Notes: generated by a model from the letters alone, not told the origin. A stretch of DNA of 64,000 nucleotides from Flavobacterium gelidilacus DSM 15343 (GCF_000422685.1 NZ_AUGN01000004.1:248001-312000), one strand, 5' to 3'. Positions 8,726 to 17,264 are shown, counted from the first letter of the stretch. Numbers and translations: made by a program.

Positions 8726-8873
8726 AAGGTTTTATGTGAACAATTTTGTTATCTTTTAGAATAACCAAATCACTGTTCATTTTCTTTTTGAAAAGGATTA
8801 AGTTTTCATAGACTTTTTCCATTGCTTTCACAATTTTTTTATGTTCTTCTTTACTTTTTTCTGTATCACTCAT
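8724..8873 (-). CDS. 49-residue protein overlapping the zeta-like toxin gene
   Basis: The frame starts at ATG 8873, ends with TAA at 8726-8724, and encodes a charged, helical peptide beginning MSDTEKSKEEHKKIVKAMEK and ending NKIVHIKP. Its ATG overlaps the toxin stop codon (ATGAGTGA, 8 bp shared), the usual sign of translational coupling, and a terminator follows at once. Its position and charge fit a partner or antitoxin of the kinase upstream. That role is inferred from arrangement only. Confidence 0.6.
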   Translation of the reverse strand: MSDTEKSKEEHKKIVKAMEKVYENLILFKKKMNSDLVILKDNKIVHIKP

Positions 8874-9443
8874 TTTTTTTTGTATTAAGTAAATTGAATT
8901 TTTCTAAGTTAATTATTGATAATTCACCATCGAAATGTTTTTCAGCTATAATCTCATTTAAACCAAATGAATTATCAAAAATCATAACATCATCAACAAT
9001 TGGTAAATAAATTTCAAATAAGTTTTTAATTCCTCTTGTATATCTTCTTTTTATAGTTTCAGTTGGAATATTGTGTCCTCCTTCTAAAACTCTAGTTTTT
9101 ACTCTTTCACAAGCTAAATTAACATTTTGTAACCAAAAAAACAATAATTTAACTTTATATCCTTTAGCCTTGGCTTCAATAATTTTTGATTTGTAACTTT
9201 TGGCGGCTAAAGTAGTTTCAAAAGCAAAAGTACACTCTTTGTCTAATAATTCATTTATTCGGTTTAGCATAATTCTTCCAGCTTCAAATCCAACACTTTC
9301 AGGTTGAAATGGTGAAAGATCTTTAGCTATTTCATCTGCGTTTACAAATTCCTTACAATTTAGTATTTCAGGGAGAATTGTAAAAGATGCTGTAGTTTTC
9401 CAGCTCCATTACATCCAGAAATTATGTAAAGATTTTTGTCCAT
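8866..9443 (-). pseudogene. zeta-toxin-like P-loop kinase, frameshifted in the Walker A motif
   Basis: The frame starts at ATG 9443 (MDKNLYIISGCNGAGK) but stops 11 codons after the P-loop Lys, because the run after GGAGCTGG has four A (plus-strand TTTT 9396-9399) where five would be needed. Restoring one A gives GCNGAGKTTASFTILPEIL followed by VNADEIAKDLSPFQPESVGF, which joins the downstream frame with ETTLAAKSY, the arginine-rich VKTRVLEGGHNIP and RRYTRGIKN. This is the order of the zeta/AAA family that phosphorylates UDP-sugars. The locus is a pseudogene, a switchable gene or a base-calling error in a homopolymer. Confidence 0.85.
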
Positions 9444-9448
9444 AAATG

Positions 9449-9841
9449 TTACAATTTCCCCATATTTGAAGCTAATGTTTCAATAAATTTACCAATTGGA
9501 CCTTTTATCATCATAGCCATCATTGGATTAAAATCCCCATCAAAATGCAATTGAACTTCAGTTTTGTTTTCTGCTATTTCGTTGATTTTACCTGTTAATG
9601 TAAAAGGTAATTTGCTTGAAGCTGCTCCCAAAACAATTTTTGAATTTGGAGTGAATTCTTTTTTAACTAATTTAATTTCAGGCATACCTTTTAAACCAAA
9701 TTCGAAACAATTTTCATCAATTACTTCAAATTTCGCAATGTTATCTGGCATTAATTTTTCAAAATTCTTTACATCAGATAATTGTTCAAATAAATATTGA
9801 GCCGATTTTTCTACTGTAACTTTTGGACTTTCTAAATTCAT
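9449..9841 (-). CDS. SRPBCC (START-like) family protein
   Basis: 130 residues with the helix-grip layout: an early MNLESPKVTVEKSAQYLFEQLSDVKNFEKLMPDNI, alternating beta strands, and a long C-terminal helix (GPIGKFIETLASNM). Family members form a cavity that binds small hydrophobic ligands. It lies 117 bp downstream of pyrE on the same strand. No catalytic residue is evident and the ligand is unknown. Confidence 0.87.
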   Translation of the reverse strand: MNLESPKVTVEKSAQYLFEQLSDVKNFEKLMPDNIAKFEVIDENCFEFGLKGMPEIKLVKKEFTPNSKIVLGAASSKLPFTLTGKINEIAENKTEVQLHFDGDFNPMMAMMIKGPIGKFIETLASNMGKL

Positions 9842-9958
9842 TTTTTATTTTTTTATCACTAATACTAATAGTAAAAAGTGTTTTTTTAGTTATTAATTTT
9901 TTCTACCTTCTATATTTGACATTTATGACTGACCAATAAAAAAACTGAACACTGAACA

Positions 9959-10603
9959 CTATTCTTGATTCCAAGTAGACGGACTTTTTGACCATTCAAT
10001 CAAAGATTCCATTTCTTTTTCAGTTACATATTGTTTTTCAACGGCTTTTGCTAAAAGTGTGTTATAATCACTTAATGTATAAACATCTATGTTTGCTTTT
10101 TTAAAGCTGTCTTTTGAAACATCAAAACCATAAGTGAATATGGCAGCCATTCCTTTAACGTTTGCACCTTCGTTGCGTAAGGCTTCCACAGCCATTAAGC
10201 TACTTCCACCAGTACTGATTAAATCTTCAACGACTACTACGTTTTGTCCTTTTTGTAAAAAACCTTCCACTTGATTTTGTCTACCGTGTTTTTTAGCTTC
10301 AGGTCTAACATATACGAACGGAAGTCCTAATTCTTCTGCAACAAGTATACCAATTCCAATAGCTCCAGTCGCAACACCTGCAATGACATCTGGCTTTCCA
10401 AATTGGTTTTCAATTTGTTTAGCAAATTCATCTCGAATGTAGTTTCTAATAGGCGGAAAAGACAGTACTAAACGGTTGTCACAATAAATTGGAGACTTCC
10501 AGCCAGAAGCCCAAGTAAAATAATTTTCAGTATTTAATTTAATTGCGTTTATTTGTAAAAGCAATTCGGCTGTTTTATGTGCTGTGTTGTTATTAAAAAT
10601 CAT
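9959..10603 (-). CDS. pyrE: orotate phosphoribosyltransferase
   Basis: 214 residues, the normal length. It converts orotate and PRPP to OMP, the fifth step of pyrimidine synthesis. The PRPP-binding signature VVVVEDLISTGGSS lies at 122-135, and the flexible loop PEAKKHGRQNQVEG at 101-114 carries the conserved Lys, His and Gln. The start ATG at 10603 is only 7 bp from the ATG of the divergent NUDIX gene, so each promoter must extend into the neighbour's coding sequence. Confidence 0.96.
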   Translation of the reverse strand: MIFNNNTAHKTAELLLQINAIKLNTENYFTWASGWKSPIYCDNRLVLSFPPIRNYIRDEFAKQIENQFGKPDVIAGVATGAIGIGILVAEELGLPFVYVRPEAKKHGRQNQVEGFLQKGQNVVVVEDLISTGGSSLMAVEALRNEGANVKGMAAIFTYGFDVSKDSFKKANIDVYTLSDYNTLLAKAVEKQYVTEKEMESLIEWSKSPSTWNQE

Positions 10604-10607
10604 ATTG

Positions 10608-10615
10608 CAAATGTA
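10608..10615 (-). promoter_or_regulatory. possible -7 element for pyrE, overlapping the NUDIX start codon
   Basis: TACATTTG on the minus strand (10615-10608) matches TAnnTTTG and predicts transcription at about 10601-10603, that is, a leaderless or nearly leaderless pyrE mRNA. No TTG element was found at the -33 position. Confidence 0.35.
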
Positions 10616-11204
10616 TAAAGTTTTTGTGAACGATAAGCCACTTTTTTTGACAAATAAAATAGAAAAAGAAACCGACTTTCAACTATTTCTTCTGGAAAGC
10701 ATTGATATCAAAAAACTTATCGTTAAAATATTTCAGAATAAAATTCAAAAAGCATTTTTGTATCATCCTGATGAATCCTTATTATTAAAGACATTGAAGT
10801 CAAAAATACCTGTCGTAAAAGCAGGTGGTGGATTGGTAAAAAATGCAAAAGGAGATATTTTATTCATTTTTAGGAATGGAAAATGGGATTTGCCAAAAGG
10901 TGGAACTGAAAAAAACGAAACCATGGAAGAAACAGCCATGCGAGAAGTTGAGGAAGAAACAGGTGTAAATGGTTTATCAATTATTGAGAAATTACAAAAA
11001 ACGTACCATGTTTTTAAACGAAATGGTCGCTATAAATTAAAAATAACGACTTGGTATGAAATGAATTCTACTTTTGATGGGACAACGGAAGGACAAGCCG
11101 AAGAAGGCATTGAAAAAGTGGAATGGATTAACCCAAGGGATGTTCCAACACTTTTAGAAAATTCGTACGAGAATATTAAATTGTTGTTTGAAGAAGAAAA
11201 ATAA
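10611..11204 (+). CDS. NUDIX hydrolase
   Basis: 197 residues from the ATG at 10611; an ATG-less extension back to 10584 would overlap pyrE and is not supported. The Nudix box GX5EX7REUXEEXGU is complete between residues 98 and 119, with REVEEETG at 111-118 supplying the metal-binding glutamates. An N-terminal domain of about 70 residues precedes it. It hydrolyses a nucleoside diphosphate linked to another group; the substrate is not predictable. Confidence 0.92.
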   Translation: MYKVFVNDKPLFLTNKIEKETDFQLFLLESIDIKKLIVKIFQNKIQKAFLYHPDESLLLKTLKSKIPVVKAGGGLVKNAKGDILFIFRNGKWDLPKGGTEKNETMEETAMREVEEETGVNGLSIIEKLQKTYHVFKRNGRYKLKITTWYEMNSTFDGTTEGQAEEGIEKVEWINPRDVPTLLENSYENIKLLFEEEK

Positions 11205-11238
11205 AAATCGAATTATTAATTTTAAACTATATAAAAAA

Positions 11239-11493
11239 ATGAAGAAATCAATTGTAATGTTTGTATTCGCAATCGCAACGCTAACATTTGTGTCTTGTAA
11301 AGAAGAAGCAAAAGAAGAAGTGACCACAGAAACTAGTGTTGAAGCTACAGGAGAAATGCCAGCAGAAGAAATGCACATGGCAAGTTATGCATGTCCAATG
11401 GATTGTGAAAAAGGAAAAATGTATGATGCTCCAGGTAAATGTCCAGTTTGTGAAATGGATTTAGTAGAAAGTCATGAAGGTCACAATCATTAA
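11239..11493 (+). CDS. heavy-metal-binding-domain lipoprotein
   Basis: 84 residues. A lipoprotein signal ends in FVSC (Cys20), followed by an acidic linker and the metal-binding segment ACPMDCEKGKMYDAPGKCPV at 51-70, with CPMDC and CPVC pairs and a His-rich end (ESHEGHNH). This is the short heavy-metal-binding domain also found on copper ATPases and efflux adaptors; it probably chelates Cu or a related metal in the periplasm. The ATG at 11239 begins the signal peptide; the longer frame overlaps the NUDIX gene and is rejected. Confidence 0.9.
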   Translation: MKKSIVMFVFAIATLTFVSCKEEAKEEVTTETSVEATGEMPAEEMHMASYACPMDCEKGKMYDAPGKCPVCEMDLVESHEGHNH

Positions 11494-11511
11494 TATTTAA
11501 TAATTTATCAC

Positions 11512-11560
11512 ACAAATTTCACGAAGTAACCTTTGTTAATTCGTGAAATTTGTTTTTTTA
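11512..11560 (+). terminator. rho-independent terminator
   Basis: ACAAATTTCACGAA (11512-11525) pairs perfectly with TTCGTGAAATTTGT (11540-11553), 14 bp with a 14-base loop, followed by seven T. It closes the NUDIX and metal-binding lipoprotein transcript and rules out an upstream start for the next gene. Confidence 0.85.
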
Positions 11561-11575
11561 AACCGTTTACAACTT

Positions 11576-12067
11576 ATGAATTCAGAAGAAAATAAAATCT
11601 TTAAAGCTAAAATTGGTTATTGTCACGTATTTAATGATAAAATTATTTTATCTAAAGATTTAAATATAGATGACATTAGTAAAGTTGTTGTTAGTAATAA
11701 TATAAATAGAGTTTTAATTATTTATGGATTGATTTCTGTTTTTTTATTATATAAATCTTATGCAGTCTTTATTAATAAAGATTATGTTTTTTCGTTGTTT
11801 TTTCTTTCTCTTGGACTCTATTTATTTTATGGAATTATAACTAGTAGAAATACTTCAACAACTCCAATTGTTTTTAGAAATTCAATTGAAAAAGTTGTTT
11901 TTATTAAAGCAAAACCTTTTTTAACTAGAGCTTATTTTGAAATTTATTTTAATGATGAAAATAATATATTAAATAAAAGATTAATAATGCTACCAAGTTC
12001 ATTTTCTAATGGTAAAAGTGAAACTGAAAAAGCTTTGAAAATTTTTAAAGAAGAAAATTTAATTTAA
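11576..12067 (+). CDS. hypothetical two-helix membrane protein
   Basis: 163 residues from the ATG at 11576, since an upstream in-frame start at 11543 lies inside the terminator stem. Two adjacent hydrophobic helices (about 45-60 and 70-87) separate an N-terminal strand-rich part from a C-terminal part with IEKVVFIKAKPFLTRAYFEI. The layout resembles bacterial PH-like membrane proteins, a weak comparison. The codons are strongly AT-rich. The function is unknown. Confidence 0.75.
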   Translation: MNSEENKIFKAKIGYCHVFNDKIILSKDLNIDDISKVVVSNNINRVLIIYGLISVFLLYKSYAVFINKDYVFSLFFLSLGLYLFYGIITSRNTSTTPIVFRNSIEKVVFIKAKPFLTRAYFEIYFNDENNILNKRLIMLPSSFSNGKSETEKALKIFKEENLI

Positions 12068-12073
12068 AACTAT

Positions 12074-13795
12074 TTAATTTACCCTATAAACAGGATATTG
12101 CAAATAAGCCTTTTCAAAATATTCTGAATGTCTGTAAATCCAATCCAATTGAGCTTCACCACTTTTTTCAAAAGCAACATCTGATTTCTTTTTAGCTTCA
12201 AATTCAGCTTTTAAAGTTGGATTTTTATCTAAAATTTCTTTAGCTAAATCTTCAAAAACATAGGCTGAAAAATACTCTTTTTGTTGTAAAATAGGATCAA
12301 AATAATTCCAGTTAAAGTAACTGTCAACTGCTTCTGGTTCTAAGGTTTCTAAAAGATATTTCACCCCTTTTTGTTGGGTTTTTATTAAAAAATCTCCTTT
12401 TCTGAATTTTAACTTTTCTACTTTTGAACTTACAACGGTATTATAATGCCCATAATGTCCTTCATAAGGATTTTTAGAGGTTTTATAATCTGCAATTTTA
12501 TAACTTTCGACATCTATTAAGGTATCATTTTGAATTTCCGTCATTTTAATTTGGTTGACTTCCAACAAATCTAAAATCGTCCACTGTGATTTTGGAACCA
12601 CATAATAAGCAGGAATCACGACGTCTTTTGTCGATTTATAATCATTATAAAATGGAATATTTTTGGTAAATGGTTTTGCTCTGTCATAAAACAATCTTGG
12701 TTTTCCAGAAACATCACTTGGTTTGTAAGCACCTTCATAACCACGAAAAGCAATGGTAGAAATTTTTGTAGAATCAAGTTCCCAAAGTAAAGGATAAAGA
12801 TTTCCCACTTTATAATTCTCTAGATTTTCAGCTTTTAAGGCTTTGATTTTTTGATAGTTTTTATCCACATAATTTATACTCGAAACCATATATTCATAAG
12901 TCACTTTTACACGATTTGAAAAATCTTTTAACATATGTGTTTCAGGCACAGAACCAATTGCATTGAAAAGTGTTGTGTAGCCAGTAGCATATCTTGGTGT
13001 ATCCATAAATTGAGCAAATCCATCATCTGGTTTATCACCGTGAATGTTTACGTAAGGAACGCTTTCTGTCTTTTTTTTCTGTAAATCTTTTACAATGGCT
13101 GGATGCATTTCAGTTTTATAAAATTCACCTAATTTGCCACCTAAACGTTGATGTTGTGTCGCAATACAAGTAAAAGTGTATTGATAATCAGCACCATTAC
13201 TCACGTGATTGTCAATAAACATATCTGGATTTACCAAATGAAAAATCTCTTGAAAGCTCTTCGAATTTTTTGAATCTGTTTTTATAAAATCACGGTTTAA
13301 ATCATAGTTTCTTGCATTTCCTCTAAAACCATATTCCTCTGGACCATTTTGATTAGCTCTTGAATGTGAATTTCGATTCAAACTTCCACCAATATTATAA
13401 ACTGGAATAGCTACTAAAACGGTGTTTTTTGGAACAGAAACCTTTTTGGTTGCCAAATCACGAATTAACATCATAGTGGCGTCAATTCCATCTGGTTCAC
13501 CTGGATGAATTCCGTTGTTCACTAAAATGACAGCTTTATCTCTATTTATTTGTGTAAAACTAAATTGCTTATCTGGATTAAAAATGATGATATGCAAAGG
13601 TTCACCGCTATCGGTTTTACCCATTTCTTTTAGATAAACCGTTTCAAAAGCACTGTCTAATTGTCTATAGTAAGCAATACATTCTTCATAAGTTGTCGAT
13701 TGATTGCCGTTTCCTTTTTCAAAAGGAGTCAAGTATTTTTCTTGTGAATAGGAAAAAAATGAACTTAAAAGCAATAATGTAATTATTTGACGCAT
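12074..13795 (-). CDS. M14-family zinc carboxypeptidase, exported
   Basis: 573 residues with a signal peptide (MRQIITLLLLSSFFSYSQ). The zinc motif HPGE lies at 97-100 (HPGEPDGID) and the third ligand is His197 in IDNHVSNG; the conserved substrate-binding RNYDLNRDF lies near 162. This is a periplasmic or secreted carboxypeptidase of the M14 family, common in Flavobacteria. It is convergent with the small membrane-protein gene, only 6 bp apart, and has its own promoter. Confidence 0.92.
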   Translation of the reverse strand: MRQIITLLLLSSFFSYSQEKYLTPFEKGNGNQSTTYEECIAYYRQLDSAFETVYLKEMGKTDSGEPLHIIIFNPDKQFSFTQINRDKAVILVNNGIHPGEPDGIDATMMLIRDLATKKVSVPKNTVLVAIPVYNIGGSLNRNSHSRANQNGPEEYGFRGNARNYDLNRDFIKTDSKNSKSFQEIFHLVNPDMFIDNHVSNGADYQYTFTCIATQHQRLGGKLGEFYKTEMHPAIVKDLQKKKTESVPYVNIHGDKPDDGFAQFMDTPRYATGYTTLFNAIGSVPETHMLKDFSNRVKVTYEYMVSSINYVDKNYQKIKALKAENLENYKVGNLYPLLWELDSTKISTIAFRGYEGAYKPSDVSGKPRLFYDRAKPFTKNIPFYNDYKSTKDVVIPAYYVVPKSQWTILDLLEVNQIKMTEIQNDTLIDVESYKIADYKTSKNPYEGHYGHYNTVVSSKVEKLKFRKGDFLIKTQQKGVKYLLETLEPEAVDSYFNWNYFDPILQQKEYFSAYVFEDLAKEILDKNPTLKAEFEAKKKSDVAFEKSGEAQLDWIYRHSEYFEKAYLQYPVYRVN

Positions 13796-13814
13796 GATGT
13801 TTGGTTTAATAGCT

Positions 13815-13822
13815 CAAAAATA
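13815..13822 (-). promoter_or_regulatory. -7 promoter element of the M14 peptidase gene
   Basis: TATTTTTG on the minus strand (13822-13815) matches TAnnTTTG and sits 20 bp upstream of the ATG at 13795. Confidence 0.4.
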
Positions 13823-13927
13823 GTGTTTTTTTAGTTTTAATTAGTTTCAGTTGTTTCATTTTGTTGTTGTAATTAAATTAATTCTTCAAAAATCAAAAAT
13901 CGTTAATCTTCAATCAACAATCATTCT

Positions 13928-13935
13928 TATCTTTG
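13928..13935 (+). promoter_or_regulatory. -7 promoter element of the DbpA-like helicase gene
   Basis: TATCTTTG ends 4 bp before the ATG at 13940, so a start site at the usual distance would give a leaderless or nearly leaderless mRNA. No clear -33 TTG is present. Confidence 0.4.
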
Positions 13936-13939
13936 CCCC

Positions 13940-15301
13940 ATGAATACAAATCACCATTCGACAAATTTACTTGTCAATTTAGGAATCGAAAGCCTAAATG
14001 AAATGCAAGAAGTAGCACAAACTACGATTCTTCAAGATAATAATGTTTTATTACTTTCTCCAACAGGTTCAGGGAAAACCTTAGCTTTTTTGATGCCTAT
14101 TTTTCAACTTTTGGAAGAAAACATCAATAATGTTCAGTGTTTGATTTTAGTTCCTTCACGTGAATTGGGACTTCAAATTGAGCAAGTTTGGAAGAAAATG
14201 GGAACGAATTACAAAGTAAATATTTGTTATGGTGGCCATTCATTGGATACAGAAATTAAGAACTTAAGCAATCCACCAGCGATTTTAATTGGAACTCCAG
14301 GAAGAATTGGAGATCATTTAGACAGAAAATCGTTTGATGTGGAAAATATCACGACTTTAGTTTTAGATGAATTTGACAAATCCTTACAACTGGGTTTTCA
14401 TGAAGAAATGTCTTTTATCATTAGTCGTTTACCGAAGTTAAATAAACGTGTTTTAGTTTCAGCTACAGCTGGAATTGAAATTCCGAAATATACACGAGTT
14501 GTAAATCCAACGGTTTTAGATTTTATTGTTGAAGAAGAAGAAAACTCCAATTTAGACGTGAAATTGGTCATTTCTAAAGAAAAAGATAAGATAAATACGC
14601 TTTTTCAGTTGATTTGCTCTTTAAAAGGAGAAAGTGCGATTGTGTTTTGCAACCATCGTGATGCTGTAGAAAGAATTAGTGATATGTTGAATGAAAAAGG
14701 AATTTACGCAACATTTTATCACGGAGGAATGGATCAAGAGGAACGTGAACGTGCACTGATTCAGTTTAGAAATGGAAGTATGAGCTATTTGATTACGACA
14801 GATTTGGCTGCTCGTGGTTTGGATATACCAGAAATGAAGCATGTTATTCATTATCATTTACCTTTAAAAGAAGATGAGTTTACCCACAGAAATGGTCGTA
14901 CGGCTCGTATGTTAGCTTCTGGAACGGCTTACGCTTTGATTCACGAAAGTGAAAAGAAGTTGGAGTACTTTGATTATAGTTTAGAAAAATTAGTAGTTAC
15001 AGAAACGACAAAATTGCCAAGACCACCACAATTTCAGACGATTTATATTAGTGGTGGAAAGAAAAACAAGTTGAATAAATTTGACATTGTTGGGTTCTTT
15101 TCGCAAAAAGGAAAATTAGAAAAAGGAGATTTGGGTTTAATTGAAGTAAAAGATTTTATTTCGTTTGCTGCTGTGAAATATGGAAAAGTAACTGAGTTTT
15201 TAAAGAACATCCAAGATCAAAAAATGAAAGGAAAGAAATTTAAAATTGAAGTGGCTCGAAAGGTTGTGAAGAAAGAAGAGGAAGAAGATAGGTCTTATTA
15301 A
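13940..15301 (+). CDS. DEAD-box RNA helicase with DbpA RNA-binding domain
   Basis: 453 residues. The helicase core has SPTGSGKT (40-47), PSREL near 73, DEFD in place of DEAD near 143, SAT near 173, and ARGLD and HRNGRTAR in the second RecA domain. Residues from about 365 (QTIYISGGKKNKLNKFDIVG) to 445 form the DbpA C-terminal RNA-binding domain, which in E. coli recognises hairpin 92 of 23S rRNA. A role in 50S ribosome assembly is therefore likely. A terminator follows at 15330. Confidence 0.93.
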   Translation: MNTNHHSTNLLVNLGIESLNEMQEVAQTTILQDNNVLLLSPTGSGKTLAFLMPIFQLLEENINNVQCLILVPSRELGLQIEQVWKKMGTNYKVNICYGGHSLDTEIKNLSNPPAILIGTPGRIGDHLDRKSFDVENITTLVLDEFDKSLQLGFHEEMSFIISRLPKLNKRVLVSATAGIEIPKYTRVVNPTVLDFIVEEEENSNLDVKLVISKEKDKINTLFQLICSLKGESAIVFCNHRDAVERISDMLNEKGIYATFYHGGMDQEERERALIQFRNGSMSYLITTDLAARGLDIPEMKHVIHYHLPLKEDEFTHRNGRTARMLASGTAYALIHESEKKLEYFDYSLEKLVVTETTKLPRPPQFQTIYISGGKKNKLNKFDIVGFFSQKGKLEKGDLGLIEVKDFISFAAVKYGKVTEFLKNIQDQKMKGKKFKIEVARKVVKKEEEEDRSY

Positions 15302-15329
15302 TTAAGATTCATATTATATTTTATAAGAG

Positions 15330-15357
15330 AAAACCTTCTTTTTGAGAAGGTTTTTTT
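15330..15357 (+). terminator. rho-independent terminator
   Basis: AAACCTTCT and AGAAGGTTT pair around a short T-rich loop, followed by seven T, directly after the DbpA-like helicase gene. Confidence 0.8.
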
Positions 15358-15381
15358 AAAAGGTTAAAATCTATAAATAAT

Positions 15382-16179
15382 TTATTCAATTTTTTGTATT
15401 CCAAATACGCCTCCTAAAAAACTGCCAATTAATCTTGATATATCATTTCCAGTTGCTTTGTCTATTTTCATAAAAATTATGAATTTATTTTTTGACCATT
15501 TAATAATAGTTCCAAACGAAAGACTCCATTTATGTTTTACTTCAGAAATTGTCATTTGAGAAATATTTTCTTTTAATTCTTTTAAATTGTCCTTTGCTTT
15601 ACTTAAATCTTTATACTTTTGGGAAGTTATATCTTCTATTTCTATTAATTCAACTTCTAAAAACTCCTCTTGTTTTTCAATTAATATTATTGCTAATTCT
15701 TGTTTTTCAGAGGCAAGAGGCAGTTCATCTTCAAATTCGTTAAAACTTATTTTTTGTTGAATCTCTTTCGAGTAAAATTCAATTATTTTATCTTTTGAAA
15801 AAAAATTTAAAGGATTTTCAATTTTATCAATTAATGAAATATTCTCTTCCCATTTTGTTAATTCAGTTTCTAATTGACTAGATGATTTTTTGTCAAATAA
15901 AATTTTTCTTTGAGATGTTTTTTTACTTGAATCTTTTGTTTCAGGATAGTATTGCCAATAAATTAGATCAACATCAATTATAAAGTTTATTTCAAAAAAG
16001 AAATTAGTGTCTTTAATAATATATTTTGTTTTTATGTTTTCATAATTACTATTGTTAAAATTAACTCTACTTGTTGTAGCAATTAATTCTGTTTTTTTTC
16101 GAAAAGGAATTAATTTTGCATTAAAGTTATTCAAAAGAGTAATTAATGAAATGGGTAATTTTTTGGTAATATCTATCAT
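15382..16179 (-). CDS. hypothetical protein with coiled-coil middle region
   Basis: 265 residues with no signal peptide. The middle and later part (about 100-205) is rich in Glu and Lys with long helices, including EKQELAIILIEKQEEFLEVE and DLSKAKDNLKELKENISQM. The end (GNDISRLIGSFLGGVFGIQK) is glycine-rich and mildly hydrophobic. I recognise no family. It stands alone between two terminators, so it is probably monocistronic. Confidence 0.75.
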   Translation of the reverse strand: MIDITKKLPISLITLLNNFNAKLIPFRKKTELIATTSRVNFNNSNYENIKTKYIIKDTNFFFEINFIIDVDLIYWQYYPETKDSSKKTSQRKILFDKKSSSQLETELTKWEENISLIDKIENPLNFFSKDKIIEFYSKEIQQKISFNEFEDELPLASEKQELAIILIEKQEEFLEVELIEIEDITSQKYKDLSKAKDNLKELKENISQMTISEVKHKWSLSFGTIIKWSKNKFIIFMKIDKATGNDISRLIGSFLGGVFGIQKIE

Positions 16180-16307
16180 TTTTTTTTGCAGTTTTTTGCT
16201 TTAATATAAAAGTATTAGTGTGTATTACTTAAAAACACTAATAAATATTTGTAATCAATTGTAAATATATAAAAACAAAACAAGCAAACATTACGGTTTC
16301 CCACAAT

Positions 16308-16344
16308 CAAAAAAAAAGCTAAAAATTATTTCTAACTTTTAGCT
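16308..16344 (-). terminator. rho-independent terminator of the beta-barrel gene
   Basis: On the minus strand AGCTAAAA (16344-16337) pairs with TTTTAGCT (16324-16317), followed by a run of nine T. It lies 31 bp after the stop of the gene at 16375. Confidence 0.75.
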
Positions 16345-16374
16345 TTCTTATTATAAAAATGGTGTTTGTGATTC

Positions 16375-16932
16375 TTAAAAGAAGTACCCTAAAGAAACTT
16401 GCAACACATTGTTTTTAATTTTATCCGATTGACCTCTTAAATCGTTAATATTAGATAATCCTAAATTGTAACGCACACCAAAATTAATTCCGTTGTCTAG
16501 TTTGTAACCTAATCCAAAGTTTGCTCCAAAGTCAACTTTTTTGTAGTTGTCTTTAAGATCTAAACCATCATAATCTGCACCAATTAAATAACCAATTTGT
16601 GGTCCAGCTTCAAGGCTTAAGCCTTTAATCACATAGTATTTACCCATTAAAGGAAGGTTAATGTAACTTAATGCAATAGGATTGTCATCATTTTTAAAAC
16701 TAAAACCTTGTCCAGAATACATAAGTTCTGGTTGAAACGAGAATTTGTCTGTAATAGAAATTTCGCTCATAACTCCAAAGTTAAAAGCGGTTACAGGTTC
16801 TAAGTCACCAGTATTGTCTCCACTAAGGTAAGCAAAGTTAAGTCCACCTTTTACACCAAATTTAATTTCTTGTGCATTTACATTCGAAAATCCAAAAACC
16901 GCTAAAGCAGTTACTAAAAGTAATTTTTTCAT
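16375..16932 (-). CDS. outer-membrane beta-barrel protein (porin family)
   Basis: 185 residues with a signal peptide (MKKLLLVTALAVFGFSNVNA) and eight alternating amphipathic strands, for example KFGVKGGLNFAYLSG and NGINFGVRYNLGLSN, ending in the aromatic terminus LQVSLGYFF expected for barrel insertion. It belongs to the PorT/OmpW-like small barrels abundant in Bacteroidota. The role is structural or transport; no substrate can be named. Confidence 0.9.
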   Translation of the reverse strand: MKKLLLVTALAVFGFSNVNAQEIKFGVKGGLNFAYLSGDNTGDLEPVTAFNFGVMSEISITDKFSFQPELMYSGQGFSFKNDDNPIALSYINLPLMGKYYVIKGLSLEAGPQIGYLIGADYDGLDLKDNYKKVDFGANFGLGYKLDNGINFGVRYNLGLSNINDLRGQSDKIKNNVLQVSLGYFF

Positions 16933-17081
16933 AATATAGATTTGTTTTTATTTCAAATAAAAGTAGAATGATTTTAGGTTTCAAAAATTTTATTTAATTT
17001 ACTTTTAACTTTTTTAACACAGAAAGAGGAATTGCTTAACAAAGCCTTAAGTTTTATTTTAGAATATATTTTTAGTGGAAC

Positions 17082-17122
17082 AAAAAAAGCTAAAATCAAA
17101 GGTAGATTTTTAGCTTTTTTGT
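17082..17122 (-). terminator. hairpin terminator, symmetrical, serving the SulP gene
   Basis: AAAAAAGCTAAAATC pairs with GATTTTTAGCTTTTTT with one bulged A, giving a long stem with poly-A on one side and poly-T on the other. It can terminate in both directions. The leftward SulP gene ends 143 bp away. Confidence 0.6.
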
Positions 17123-17132
17123 TTATACAAGC

Positions 17133-17256
17133 ACTTCGACGAGCTCAGTGTGATAATTGTGGTATCAATTGTTTATGAATTAATAGAAGATATTATGTTC
17201 TATATTCAACAAAACATAAATGAAGTCCGAAATGTCAGTCTGAGCCTGTCGAAGAC
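17133..17256. repeat. inverted pair of a short TCGAC/GTCGA-type genomic repeat
   Basis: ACTTCGACGAGCTCAGTGT near 17133 and GTCAGTCTGAGCCTGTCGAAG near 17234 are imperfect reverse complements (CTTCGACnnGCTCAG core) about 85 bp apart. This core is a familiar short repeat of flavobacterial intergenic regions. It could form a hairpin downstream of the SulP gene. Confidence 0.45.
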
Positions 17257-17264
17257 ACTTTGAA

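Larger units (their letters stand above)
16933..17264. other. 332-bp intergenic region with terminator and repeat remnants
   Basis: No credible ORF. It holds the upstream region of the barrel gene, a terminator for the SulP gene (17082-17122), and an inverted pair of short repeats (17133-17151 and 17233-17256). Confidence 0.6.

Noticed and set aside
8822..9010. Rightward ORF, Phe-rich, over the small gene and the toxin
   Set aside because: It is antisense to the overlap of two leftward frames and looks like random AT-rich translation.
9940..9960. Duplicated GAACACT at the pyrE 3' end
   Set aside because: A two-copy seven-base repeat in an AT-rich spacer is too weak to interpret.
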